Positions 1 to 7,599 of a DNA stretch of 24,247 nt are shown here, piece by piece. The stretch lies in the NCBI GenBank assembly GCA_021798435.1, contig JAJZGN010000003.1, positions 1 to 24,247 of the forward strand, given 5' to 3'. How positions within the stretch are numbered: position 1 is the stretch's first letter; each line of letters opens with the position of its first letter. Below the pieces are notes generated by a model. That model was not told the origin of the DNA, searched no databases, and saw only the letters and a list, made by a program, of their open reading frames with translations. Made by a program: the position numbers and the translations under genes. This DNA comes from a bacterium. GTDB lineage: Bacteria > Chloroflexota > Dormibacteria > Aeolococcales > Bog-877.

Positions 1-127
1 CCACGGTGGCCTTGTCTGTGGCCACCACGCACAGGACCTGGTCCCGCTCCACGCGGTCTCCGGGTTGCACCCGCCACTCCACCACCTCTCCCTCGGTCAC
101 CCCCTCCCCGAGGTCGGGCAGGCGGAA
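1..127. repeat. Direct repeat copy A (second lipoyl domain of E2)
   Basis: This is about 94 percent identical to 298-424, with roughly 7 mismatches. The offset is 297 bases, exactly 99 codons, so the copies are in frame. The repeat begins at the window edge and may extend further left. Confidence 0.9.
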
Positions 128-439
128 GTCAAGCATCGGAGTCGGCGCCTCCGGCGGCGCCGACTGCCCCCAGGACTCCGGAGCCGTGGCCGGCCCGGCC
201 GGGGCCGCGAGCCGGAGGAGAGGCTCGCCCACCCGGAGCACCCGTCCCTCGGGGGCCAGGACCTCCCCCACCACCCCGGAGAACGGGGAGGGCAGCTCCA
301 CGGTGGCCTTGTCCGTGGCCACCACGCACAGGACCTGATCCCGCTCCACGTGGTCTCCGGGCCGCACGCGCCACTCGACCACCTCTCCCTCGGTCACCCC
401 CTCCCCGAGGTCGGGCAGGCGGAACTCAGGCAGCGGCAT
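1..439 (-). CDS. pdhC: Dihydrolipoamide acyltransferase (E2), N-terminal part with two lipoyl domains; runs off the left edge
   Basis: This is the acyl-transferring core subunit of a 2-oxoacid dehydrogenase complex; only the first 146 codons are in the window. The frame opens MPLPEFRLPDLGEGVTEGEV, a standard lipoyl-domain start, and the lipoylated lysine lies in VVATDKATVELP. After a short Ala/Pro linker a second lipoyl domain begins (DFRLPDLGEGVTEGEVVEW) and also reaches TDKATV before the edge. Two lipoyl domains are common in E2 proteins, but these two are almost identical even at DNA level (see repeats). The ATG at 439-437 shares one base with the TGA of the E1 beta gene (TGATG), so the genes are translationally coupled. 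The substrate (pyruvate or branched-chain oxoacids) cannot be fixed because the catalytic domain is outside the window; the symbol follows the PdhA-like E1 alpha. Confidence 0.88.
   Translation of the reverse strand, partial: MPLPEFRLPDLGEGVTEGEVVEWRVRPGDHVERDQVLCVVATDKATVELPSPFSGVVGEVLAPEGRVLRVGEPLLRLAAPAGPATAPESWGQSAPPEAPTPMLDFRLPDLGEGVTEGEVVEWRVQPGDRVERDQVLCVVATDKATV
298..424. repeat. Direct repeat copy B (first lipoyl domain of E2)
   Basis: This is the partner of 1-127. In the stretch seen in both copies the encoded residues differ at only about two positions (VRPGDH versus VQPGDR). This points to recent duplication or gene conversion rather than ancient paralogy. Confidence 0.9.
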
Positions 440-1419
440 CAGTACTCAAGGGCGGCCCGGGCAGCGCGGACCACCCGGGACGCCGAGGGCAGCGCCTGGT
501 CCTCCAGCTGGAAGAGCGGGAAGGGCATGTCCATCCCCGTCACCCTAAGGACCGGGGAGAGGAGGTGGTCGGCGACCTCCTCCTGGAGGATCGCCGCCAC
601 CTCGGCCGCAACCCCGCTGTGGCGGGGAGCCTCGTGCACCACCACTATCCGCCCCACCTCGCTCGCGGTGCGGAGGAGGGTCTCCCGGTCGAGCGGATAT
701 AGGGAACGCAGGTCGACGACCCGCGCGCCGGCCCCCTCTGCCGCCAGTTGCTCGGCGGCCTCCAAGGCCACCTCGACCATCGCGCCGTGAGCCAAGATGG
801 CAACGTCGTCGCCCGGGCGCACCACCCGGGCCAGGTCCAGGCTCGACGCCTGGAAGCGATCTGGGACTTCGGCTCGGCCTCGGCGATACAGCCGCTTGGG
901 CTCCATGTAGACCACGGGGTCGCCGCAGGCGGCGGCCGCCACCAGCATCTCTCCTGCGGACAAGGGATCGGATGGAGCCACCACCCGGAGCCCCGGGGTA
1001 TGGCTGAAGAGCGTCTCCGGGGAGTCGGAGTGCAGCTCCGGGGCCCTGGTCCCGCCTCCGTAGGGGATGCGGATCACCATGGGCAGGCCGTAGGCGCCGT
1101 TGGTCCGCCAGCGAAACCTGCCCGCGTGCGAGGCGAGCTGCTCGAAGGCGGGGTACGCAAAGGCGTCGAACTGGATCTCCACGATCGGGCGCAGCCCGAC
1201 CAGGCACATCCCGATGGCCGCCCCGACGAACCCGGCCTCGGACAGCGGGGTATCCACCACCCGGTGGGGGCCAAATCGCTCCTGGAGGCCGGCGGTCGCT
1301 CGGAACACCCCTCCGTTGACCCCGATATCCTCCCCGAGCAGAATGGCCTGGGGATCGTCGTCCAGGATCTGGCCCAGGGCGCGGCCCACGGCCTCGACCA
1401 TGGTCAAGCTGGCTGGCAC
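439..1419 (-). CDS. pdhB: 2-oxoacid (probably pyruvate) dehydrogenase E1 component, beta subunit
   Basis: This is the beta subunit of the thiamine-diphosphate-dependent E1 heterotetramer that decarboxylates the 2-oxoacid and passes the acyl group to E2 lipoate. It is 326 aa, normal for the family. Family signatures are LLGEDIGVNGGVFRAT near residue 30, VVDTPLSEAGFVGAAIG, the region around EIQFDAFAYPAFEQL, HSDSPETLFSHTPGL and VVHEAPRHSG near the C-terminus. I chose GTG at 1419: it follows the E1 alpha TGA by one base, GGAGGGGGG lies about 8 bases upstream, and it gives the usual short lead before LTMVEAV. An ATG at 1401 is the alternative. The stop overlaps the E2 start by one base. It forms an operon with its alpha partner and E2. 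Confidence 0.93.
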   Translation of the reverse strand: MPASLTMVEAVGRALGQILDDDPQAILLGEDIGVNGGVFRATAGLQERFGPHRVVDTPLSEAGFVGAAIGMCLVGLRPIVEIQFDAFAYPAFEQLASHAGRFRWRTNGAYGLPMVIRIPYGGGTRAPELHSDSPETLFSHTPGLRVVAPSDPLSAGEMLVAAAACGDPVVYMEPKRLYRRGRAEVPDRFQASSLDLARVVRPGDDVAILAHGAMVEVALEAAEQLAAEGAGARVVDLRSLYPLDRETLLRTASEVGRIVVVHEAPRHSGVAAEVAAILQEEVADHLLSPVLRVTGMDMPFPLFQLEDQALPSASRVVRAARAALEY

Positions 1420-1420
1420 C

Positions 1421-2521
1421 TCAGCCCCCCTCCAGGTAGGTGGGCTCCCGGAGCCGCTCCTCACCCAGAGTCCACGGCGTTTGGCGGTACACCCGGGAAG
1501 CCACCTCCTCCAGGGACGGCAGGGGGAAGTCTTGGAGCCGATCCCCGGCCTGGCGCATCTCCACAGCCGCGTCGGCGGAAAGCCGATGAAGCTCCTCCGG
1601 CGAGGCCAGGCCGGCGTCCACCAGGGCCGCCCCCGCGCGTGCGAGGGGCTCCCACGGTTCCCACCTCCGGGCGGATTCGGGGTCCCGGTAGAGCGACGGC
1701 TCGTCGGCGGTGCCGTGGGGCCCCAGCCGGTAACCCACGGCCTCCACCAGGGTTGGACCGTCGCCGCGCCGCGCCCTGGCCGCGGCCTCGCGGACCGCGA
1801 GGTAGCAGGCGAAGACGTCGAAGCCGTCGACCCGCGCGCCGGGCATCCCGTAGGCGGAGGCCTTGTCGGCAATTCGTTCGACCCGGGTCTGGAGCCGCAG
1901 CGGCGTGCTGATGGCCCATTGGTTGTTGGTGACCAGGAATATGGCGGGCGCCGCGACGACCGCAGCCAGGTTGCAGGCCTCGTGGAAGTCCCCCTCCGAG
2001 GTGGAGCCGTCGCCGCCGTATGCCAGCGCCACCCTGTCCTCTCCGAGCAGCCGGCTGCCCCAGGCCGCCCCCACCGCGTGGGGATAGTTGGTGGCCACCG
2101 GCACGCAGACCGGGGCGGTGTGCAGCTTGTACACGTCGTGCCATCCCGCGGGATGGCCGCGCCAGAGGAGGAGCGGCACCTCCGGTGGACAGCCCCGGAG
2201 CACCACCACCGAGTTCTGCCGGTAGGTGGGGAAGAGCCAGTCACGACCCTCGAGGCCCAGGACGCTGCCCGCCTGGATCGCCTCCTCGCCAAAGTAAGTC
2301 GGGTAGGTCCCGATCACCCCCTGTCGTTGCAGGATGACGGCCCGCTCGTCGAAGGCCCTGAGGCGAGCCATGGCGGCGAAAAGTTCCAGGACGAGGGGAC
2401 GGCCCAGCTCCGAGAGGGCCGTGCGCCGCCGGTCGTCCGGAAGGCCGAGCACGGTGGAGGCGCCATCCATCAGCTCCTCCCCGGGCGCCCGGTCTTCCGA
2501 CCCCGCACCCAGATCGCGCAT
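1421..2521 (-). CDS. pdhA: 2-oxoacid (probably pyruvate) dehydrogenase E1 component, alpha subunit
   Basis: This is the alpha subunit of the E1 decarboxylase, 366 aa. The thiamine diphosphate motif is clear: GDGSTSEGDFHEA begins near residue 170 and ends with TNNQWAIS around 198-205. Other family stretches are TYFGEEAIQAGS, FPTYRQ, and RGHPAGWHD followed by GPTLVEAVGYRLGPH. The start is ATG at 2521 because GGGGGGAGG sits 7 bases upstream; a longer frame to 2608 has no such site and adds a Gly-rich stretch unlike the family. It is first in the operon alpha-beta-E2, divergent from hemH across 167 bases. Overall it resembles Firmicutes PdhA more than BkdA, but pyruvate versus branched-chain substrates cannot be settled from sequence alone. 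Confidence 0.93.
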   Translation of the reverse strand: MRDLGAGSEDRAPGEELMDGASTVLGLPDDRRRTALSELGRPLVLELFAAMARLRAFDERAVILQRQGVIGTYPTYFGEEAIQAGSVLGLEGRDWLFPTYRQNSVVVLRGCPPEVPLLLWRGHPAGWHDVYKLHTAPVCVPVATNYPHAVGAAWGSRLLGEDRVALAYGGDGSTSEGDFHEACNLAAVVAAPAIFLVTNNQWAISTPLRLQTRVERIADKASAYGMPGARVDGFDVFACYLAVREAAARARRGDGPTLVEAVGYRLGPHGTADEPSLYRDPESARRWEPWEPLARAGAALVDAGLASPEELHRLSADAAVEMRQAGDRLQDFPLPSLEEVASRVYRQTPWTLGEERLREPTYLEGG

Positions 2522-2639
2522 CACCCAGCCTCCCCCCGCACGGGTATGAGCCCCGACCCCATATCCAAAGCCTCCGCCCCCCGACCCAGCGGCTCTCGCA
2601 CGGCCCACTTTAGCAACGCTCGGCAGCTGGACGGCCCGG

Positions 2640-2645
2640 TAGAGT
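2640..2645 (+). promoter_or_regulatory. Possible -10 element for hemH
   Basis: TAGAGT fits the loose TANNNT pattern and would start a transcript about 37 bases before the hemH start. No good -35 is seen at the right distance. The rest of the divergent region (2522-2688) holds only the ribosome-binding sites of the two flanking genes, as far as I can see. Confidence 0.25.
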
Positions 2646-2688
2646 GGGCTCTCAGAGGACCGTGCCCAAAGCGCCGAATGGAGGTTGC

Positions 2689-3657
2689 GTGAAGCTCTCC
2701 CCCGCCCCTGGCTCCGCCCCGTCCGAGACCACCGCCACCAGGGCCGTCCTGCTCATGGCCTACGGTAGCCCGCGCAGGTCGGAGGAGATCCTCCCCTATT
2801 ACACCCACATGCGAGGAGGCAGGCCGCCCCGCCCCGAGGCGCTGGCCGAGCTCGAGGCTCGATATCAGGCGATCGGCGGACGATCGCCACTCACTGAGAT
2901 CACGCTTTCTCAGGCCTCTGCACTCCAGGACCTTCTTCGATCCGAGGACGGGACCGGGTGGTCGGTGGTGGTGGGCATGAAGCACATCGCCCCCTTCATA
3001 GAGGACGCGGTGGCAGATCTGGTGGGCGCCGAAGTCAAAGAGGCGGTGGGCGTGGTGCTCGCACCCCACTATTCGCGCATGAGCATCGCCGGCTACGTGG
3101 AGCGCGCCCGAGCCGCCAGCGCCGGAACCCCGCTTGAGATCCGCTTTGTGGAGGACTGGCACCTTGAGCCGTCCTACCTCTCCTGGCTGGCGCGGGCCAT
3201 CGCGACGCGACTTTCGGAGATCGGTCCGGATCGCGCCCAGCGCACGCTGGTGATCTTCACGGCCCACAGCCTGCCAGCGCGGCTGCGGGAGATGGGCGAT
3301 CCCTACCCGGACCAGCTCGGTGAGACGGCAACCGCGGTGGCCAGGATTATCGACCTCCCCCGCTGGGAGGTCGGCTGGCAGAGCGTCGCTCAGGACGCGG
3401 GTGAGCCCTGGCTCGGCCCGGAGCTGCTGGAGGTGGTTCGGCAGGCGGCCTCCGGGGGAACCACCGAGTTCCTGGTCTGCCCCTGCGGCTTTGTGGCCGA
3501 CCACCTCGAGGTCCGCTACGACCTGGATGTCGAGGCCCAGCAGGCTGCCGCTGAGCTCGGGGTCGCAATATCCCGGACCGCGATGCCCAACGACGATCCG
3601 GCCTTCATCGCCGTCTTGCGGGACCTGGTGCGCCGGGGAATGGCCAGCCCGGGTTGA
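2689..3657 (+). CDS. hemH: Ferrochelatase of the Bacillus type (likely coproporphyrin III ferrochelatase)
   Basis: It inserts Fe2+ into a porphyrin near the end of heme synthesis. The protein is 322 aa and aligns closely with B. subtilis HemH/CpfC: LLMAYGSP, YYTHMRGG, YQAIGGRSPLTEIT, GMKHIAPFIEDAVADLV, LAPHYSRMSI, GDPYPDQLGETA, GWQS and GFVADHLEVRYDLD. Active-site His is H193 (TAHSLP) and Glu is E274 (DHLEV). Tyr25 (MAYG) corresponds to the tyrosine that binds iron in the Firmicutes enzymes, which points to the coproporphyrin-dependent route. The start is GTG at 2689, with GGAGG four bases upstream, a slightly tight spacing. GTG at 2644 is possible but adds residues with no family likeness. 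It overlaps hemY by 4 bases. Confidence 0.93.
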   Translation: MKLSPAPGSAPSETTATRAVLLMAYGSPRRSEEILPYYTHMRGGRPPRPEALAELEARYQAIGGRSPLTEITLSQASALQDLLRSEDGTGWSVVVGMKHIAPFIEDAVADLVGAEVKEAVGVVLAPHYSRMSIAGYVERARAASAGTPLEIRFVEDWHLEPSYLSWLARAIATRLSEIGPDRAQRTLVIFTAHSLPARLREMGDPYPDQLGETATAVARIIDLPRWEVGWQSVAQDAGEPWLGPELLEVVRQAASGGTTEFLVCPCGFVADHLEVRYDLDVEAQQAAAELGVAISRTAMPNDDPAFIAVLRDLVRRGMASPG

Positions 3658-5093
3658 CTCCTCTGCGCCTGGCCGTGGTGGGAGCCGGAGTTTCGGGGCT
3701 CGCCGCCGCCCGCGAGCTGGTCCGGGCAAGCGGAGAGGCCGGGGCGCCAGCCCAGGTCACCGTCTTCGAGTCCGAGGAGCGAGTCGGTGGGCGCGTCCTG
3801 AGCGCGGAGGTTCGCGGTCAGCGCGTCGATCTCGGCGCTGAGAGCATGCTGGTACGGGACCCATCGACCATCGACACCCTGAGGTCGCTGGGTCTGGACG
3901 GGGAGCTCGTCCGTCCCGGCACCACTTCGGCTTCGATCTGGTCCGGGCGCCGGCTGGTGCCCATCCCCAAGGGCACCAGCCTCGGAGTTCCGCTCCACCC
4001 CCTGCAACTTGAGGTGATCCGCTTGCTGGGCCCGCTGGGGAGCCTGCGGGCCTTCCTCGAGCCCTGGCTCCTCGGCCCCACGGTCACCCCCGATGACCCG
4101 CTGGGCCCATTTCTGGTGGGTCGGCTGGGGAAGGTGGCGGTAAGGCGGCTCGTGGACCCACTCCTTGGCGGGGTGTACGCCGGCCCCGCCGAGCTGCTCA
4201 GCGCCGGTGCGGTGGCTCCCCACCTCCTCGCTGCCCTCGAGCGCGACCGGAGCCTGCTGCGCGGCCTACGGCGGCAACCGCCGGCTCCCCCCGGTGCAGC
4301 GACAGGGTTCATCTCACTTCGCAGCGGTCTCCAGACCCTGGCAGAGAAGCTGGCGGAAGGGCTCGAACCGTCGGCGCTTCGCCTCCGGACCCCGGTGAGC
4401 GGCGCCTGGCCGGGCCCTTGGGGCAAGGTGCGGGTCGAGGCCTCCCAGGGCAGCGGGGAGTTCGACGGTTTGGTCGTGGCAGTTCCGGCGCCGGCGGCGG
4501 CCCAGCTGCTGCAAGGCCTCGCCCCGGAGCTGGCTCGGGAGCTGCGGCGCCAGCGGTACTCCAACGTGGCCACCATAACCCTGGCCTACCCCGAATCCGC
4601 GCTCAGTCGCCGTCCTCCCGGCAGCGGCTTCCTGGTGCCCCGCTTCCCCGGCCGGGTGGTCACCGCGTGCACGTTCATGGATCAGAAGTGGCCCCACCTT
4701 CGGAGGCCCGGAATACTGCTCCTGCGAGCCTCGGCCGGCGGGCACGGGGATGACTGGCCGCTGGAGGTTGACGACGCCACCCTGGTGACTTCAGTGCACA
4801 CCCACCTGCGCCGCCACCTCGGCCTCCGCCAGGTGCCTCTGGAGGCCAGGGTGCAGCGCTGGGCGCCGGCGCTTCCCCAGTACCGCGCCGGCCATCTCGC
4901 CTGGCGCGACTCGGTGGAAGCCCAGGTCGCGACTCTGCCCCACCCGGTCGTCCTCGCCGGCGCCGCCTATCGTGGAGTCGGGCTCGAGGCCTGCTTGCGG
5001 GACGGGGCGCGCACCGCCCAGGCTCTCTGGCAGCGCCTCCGCAGCGCGGCCCCAATTGAATCAAGAGGTCACCGTGGCGATGGCCACGCCTGA
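3654..5093 (+). CDS. hemY: Protoporphyrinogen/coproporphyrinogen III oxidase, FAD-dependent HemY/CgoX type
   Basis: It oxidises a porphyrinogen to the porphyrin with oxygen, just before iron insertion by the neighbouring ferrochelatase. It is 479 aa, near the usual length. The N-terminus has the dinucleotide-binding motif VVGAGVSGLAAARE, then ERVGGRV, and DLGAESMLVRDP. The mid-region DPLLGGVYAGPAELLSAGA and the C-terminal VVLAGAAYRGVGLEAC (FAD contact) are typical of HemY. The start is TTG at 3654, overlapping the hemH stop (TTGA). It is the only start in frame before the FAD motif that leaves it intact, though no strong ribosome-binding site is seen. With a Bacillus-type HemH next door, the substrate is probably coproporphyrinogen III, which is an inference. 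Confidence 0.9.
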   Translation: MTPLRLAVVGAGVSGLAAARELVRASGEAGAPAQVTVFESEERVGGRVLSAEVRGQRVDLGAESMLVRDPSTIDTLRSLGLDGELVRPGTTSASIWSGRRLVPIPKGTSLGVPLHPLQLEVIRLLGPLGSLRAFLEPWLLGPTVTPDDPLGPFLVGRLGKVAVRRLVDPLLGGVYAGPAELLSAGAVAPHLLAALERDRSLLRGLRRQPPAPPGAATGFISLRSGLQTLAEKLAEGLEPSALRLRTPVSGAWPGPWGKVRVEASQGSGEFDGLVVAVPAPAAAQLLQGLAPELARELRRQRYSNVATITLAYPESALSRRPPGSGFLVPRFPGRVVTACTFMDQKWPHLRRPGILLLRASAGGHGDDWPLEVDDATLVTSVHTHLRRHLGLRQVPLEARVQRWAPALPQYRAGHLAWRDSVEAQVATLPHPVVLAGAAYRGVGLEACLRDGARTAQALWQRLRSAAPIESRGHRGDGHA

Positions 5094-5667
5094 GCGGTCG
5101 CCCGACCAGGCGGGGGTGGAGGAGGCGGTTCGGACCCTCCTGGCCTGGATGGGCGACGACCCGGAGCGAAAGGGACTGCGCGGAACGCCCGGCCGGGTCG
5201 CGCGGGCCCTTGCCGAGCTGTCTTCGGGCTATCGAGATGACCCTGCGGCACTTCTCTCCGTCGACCTGGAGGAAGCCGTCGAGCGGCAGCTGGTAGTGGT
5301 CCGCGGTATCACCTTCCACAGCCTTTGCGAGCATCACCTGCTCCCCTTCTTCGGGTGGGCCGCGATCGCCTACCTGCCGGACGGCCATCTGGCTGGGCTC
5401 AGCAAGCTGGCGAGGGTCGTCGCCGCGCATGCGCGGCGGCTGCAGGTCCAGGAGCGGCTGACCGAGGAGGTCGCCGCCACCCTGGACCGCGGCCTGCGGC
5501 CCCGCGGGCTGGCGGTGGCCCTGACAGCGGAACACCTCTGCCTGAGCATGCGCGGGGCGGCCCGGCCGGGCCACAGCACCGTCACGGTGGCCACCAGGGG
5601 CGAGCTGGCCAAAGACCCCTCGGCGCGGGAGGAGGCCCTCCGGCTCATGGCTGGGGCCCGGCCATGA
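5074..5667 (+). CDS. folE: GTP cyclohydrolase I
   Basis: It converts GTP to 7,8-dihydroneopterin triphosphate, the first step of tetrahydrofolate synthesis. It is 197 aa, the common size. The zinc ligands are present: C85 and H88 in SLCEHHLLPFFG, and C156 in EHLCLSMRG. GLRGTPGRVARAL and LAGLSKLARVV are family motifs. The start is GTG at 5074, with AAGAGG five bases upstream; ATG at 5080 is a close alternative that would change only two residues. Either start lies inside the end of hemY (about 14-20 bases of overlap). The stop overlaps rlmN by four bases (ATGA), so the gene is embedded in a coupled cluster. No direct link to heme is implied. Confidence 0.94.
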   Translation: MAMATPERSPDQAGVEEAVRTLLAWMGDDPERKGLRGTPGRVARALAELSSGYRDDPAALLSVDLEEAVERQLVVVRGITFHSLCEHHLLPFFGWAAIAYLPDGHLAGLSKLARVVAAHARRLQVQERLTEEVAATLDRGLRPRGLAVALTAEHLCLSMRGAARPGHSTVTVATRGELAKDPSAREEALRLMAGARP

Positions 5668-6779
5668 CCGCCTTGGCATTGAGCTCCCTCTCGCGAGAAG
5701 AGCTGCGCCGGTGGCTGGAGGGGCTTGGCCATCCGGCCTACCGAGCCGATCAGATCCGGCGTCACCTGTTGCGCGCCGGTGAGGTCGGCTTCGGCTCGAT
5801 GAGCGACCTTCCGCTCCAGCTCCGCACCGAACTCGAGGAGTCCGCCGCCTGGTCCACCCTGGCGGTCCTGGCGGCGACCTCCGCCGACCGCGGCCTCACC
5901 GAGAAGTTGCTCCTGCGCACCGGGGCCGGCCACGAGTTGGAGGCGGTGATGATCGCCCACCCGGCCCGGGACGGCAGCCGGGGCCGCCGGACGGTGTGCG
6001 TCAGCTCCCAGGCCGGTTGCGCCATCGGTTGCGTCTTCTGCGCCACAGGGCGCCTTGGGTTGAGGGCCAACCTGACCGCGGCGGAGATCGTGGACCAGGT
6101 GCTCGAGGCTGCCCGCCGGTGGGACGCCCAGGGCCTGGGGCGCCCCACCAACGTGGTCCTCATGGGTATGGGCGAACCGCTCCAGAACTACCACCAGGTG
6201 GTCCTGGCAATCCGGCTGCTGCACGAGTGGGGGATCTCCGGGAGGCAGGTGGTGCTCTCGACCAGCGGCCTGGTCCCCGAGATCATGCAGTTGGCCAAGG
6301 AGGGACTGGGGGTGCGCCTGGCCATCTCCCTGCACGCAACCGAGGACCAATTGCGGGACCGGCTCGTGCCGATCAACCGACGGTTCCCCATCGCGAGCCT
6401 GCTGGAGGCGGCCCGGAAGTACGCTGCGGCCAGCGGGCGCCGGGTCACCCTGGAGTACGTCCTGATCCGTGGCGTGAACGACACCCCTGCAGCCGCCCGG
6501 AGTTTGGGGGAGATGGCGGCCACGGTCCGCGGCCACGTCAACCTGATCCCCATGAACCCGATCCCCGGAAGCGACCTGCGCGCCCCCTCGGCGGCGGCCT
6601 GCCGGGAGTTCGCGTCGCTGGTCGGACCCCGGGCCACCATCCGCCACTCCCGGGGCGACCGGGCCACCGCTGCCTGCGGCCAGCTCCGAGCCTCCCTGGC
6701 GCCGGAGCCGCGGCGGGAGGCGCGTATTCTGGCCCGGGAGCTCGCGCTGGTGGACTCCCCGACCGGGCCGCCGGAGTGA
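5664..6779 (+). CDS. rlmN: 23S rRNA (adenine2503-C2)-methyltransferase, radical SAM
   Basis: It methylates C2 of A2503 in 23S rRNA (and, in the family, A37 of some tRNAs) by a radical SAM mechanism. It is 371 aa. The [4Fe-4S] cluster motif is C119, C123 and C126 (CAIGCVFC). The two extra catalytic cysteines are C112 (VCVSSQ) and C338 (ATAACGQL), so it should be active. Also seen are MGMGEPLQNY and NLIPMNPIPGSDLR. The start is ATG at 5664, overlapping the folE stop; longer frames upstream lie inside folE. Its target is in this window: the CACCUCGAUGUC loop of the 23S gene, with the A2503 equivalent at about 9155. RlmN rather than Cfr is inferred from the housekeeping setting and the motif set. 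Confidence 0.95.
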   Translation: MTALALSSLSREELRRWLEGLGHPAYRADQIRRHLLRAGEVGFGSMSDLPLQLRTELEESAAWSTLAVLAATSADRGLTEKLLLRTGAGHELEAVMIAHPARDGSRGRRTVCVSSQAGCAIGCVFCATGRLGLRANLTAAEIVDQVLEAARRWDAQGLGRPTNVVLMGMGEPLQNYHQVVLAIRLLHEWGISGRQVVLSTSGLVPEIMQLAKEGLGVRLAISLHATEDQLRDRLVPINRRFPIASLLEAARKYAAASGRRVTLEYVLIRGVNDTPAAARSLGEMAATVRGHVNLIPMNPIPGSDLRAPSAAACREFASLVGPRATIRHSRGDRATAACGQLRASLAPEPRREARILARELALVDSPTGPPE

Positions 6780-6825
6780 GGCCTGCTCGCTTGGGGGGGG
6801 ATCCGGGTCCAGGAGTAGTGCCGGC

Positions 6826-7599
6826 ATGCACTGGCTGACCGTCTGGGAGTTCAACCCCTCGGTATGGGCGGGTTGCGCCCTGGCCGCCGCCGCCTATCGG
6901 TGGCTCCCGGGAGCTCGCCGGGACCGGCGGCTCCTCCTCTGGGTCGCGGGGGTGCTGGTGCTCTTCGTCTCCCTGGAGTCGGCCATCGACGTGATCGGCG
7001 ACAACTACCTGTTCAGCATGCACATGGCCCAACACCTTCTGCTGGCGATGGTCGGCCCGCCCCTGATCATTCTGGGCCTCCCGCCCAAAACCGTCGACGC
7101 CTGGCTGGGGGGCCGGGCGGGCCGCCTCCTGCGGGTGATCGTGAATCCGTTCTTCGCGGGGCCGGCCTACTTTTTGGTCTTGGTCGGGTGGCACTGGCCC
7201 CCCTTCTTCGACTATGCCGTGACCCACCCGTGGGCGCACATCCTCCAGCATCTCAGCTTCATCGCCGTCGGCCTCATCTTCTGGTGGGCCGTGGTGCTCC
7301 ACCGCCCCGGAGAGCGCTGGAACCTCAGCTCCCTCGGGGAGGTGGCATATCTCACGGTGGGGGCGCTGCCGGCGGTGGTGGTGGGTTTGACCCTGGCCCT
7401 CGTGCCCCATGCCGCCTACCTCTTTTATCTGCACCGGGCGCCTCTTCTCGGGATCAGCGCGCTTGCCGATCAGCGCCTGGGCGGGATCATCATGTTCGTC
7501 TTCGACAACGCCCTGATGGTGGGGGTCGCCGGGTGGTACCTCTGGCGCCTGTTCCCCGCCGACGGCGCCGACGAGGCGCGCCTCCGTGCCGGCCCCTGA
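6826..7599 (+). CDS. ctaG: CtaG/Caa3_CtaG-family cytochrome c oxidase assembly membrane protein
   Basis: This is a multi-pass membrane protein of 257 aa with about seven hydrophobic helices. The stretch SMHMAQHLLLAMVGPPLIIL is the hallmark of the family required for assembly of caa3-type cytochrome c oxidase, probably in copper delivery. Further family-like features are the WHWPPFFDYAVTHPWAH loop and the His-containing HILQHLSF helix. The Bacillus-type CtaG differs from the unrelated CtaG/Cox11 of proteobacteria. The start is ATG at 6826, with AGGAG about 10 bases upstream. It follows rlmN by 46 bases and its end overlaps the next gene. No oxidase subunit is in the window; the heme genes upstream fit a respiratory theme but do not prove it. 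Confidence 0.82.
   Translation: MHWLTVWEFNPSVWAGCALAAAAYRWLPGARRDRRLLLWVAGVLVLFVSLESAIDVIGDNYLFSMHMAQHLLLAMVGPPLIILGLPPKTVDAWLGGRAGRLLRVIVNPFFAGPAYFLVLVGWHWPPFFDYAVTHPWAHILQHLSFIAVGLIFWWAVVLHRPGERWNLSSLGEVAYLTVGALPAVVVGLTLALVPHAAYLFYLHRAPLLGISALADQRLGGIIMFVFDNALMVGVAGWYLWRLFPADGADEARLRAGP

Noticed and set aside
1100..2692. 530-codon plus-strand frame opposite the E1 genes
   Set aside because: It is a high-GC antisense shadow of two well-supported genes, with no recognisable domain and low-complexity composition.
5370..6854. 494-codon minus-strand frame opposite folE and rlmN
   Set aside because: It is antisense to two genes with full catalytic motifs; its Gly/Arg/Gln-rich composition has no domain.
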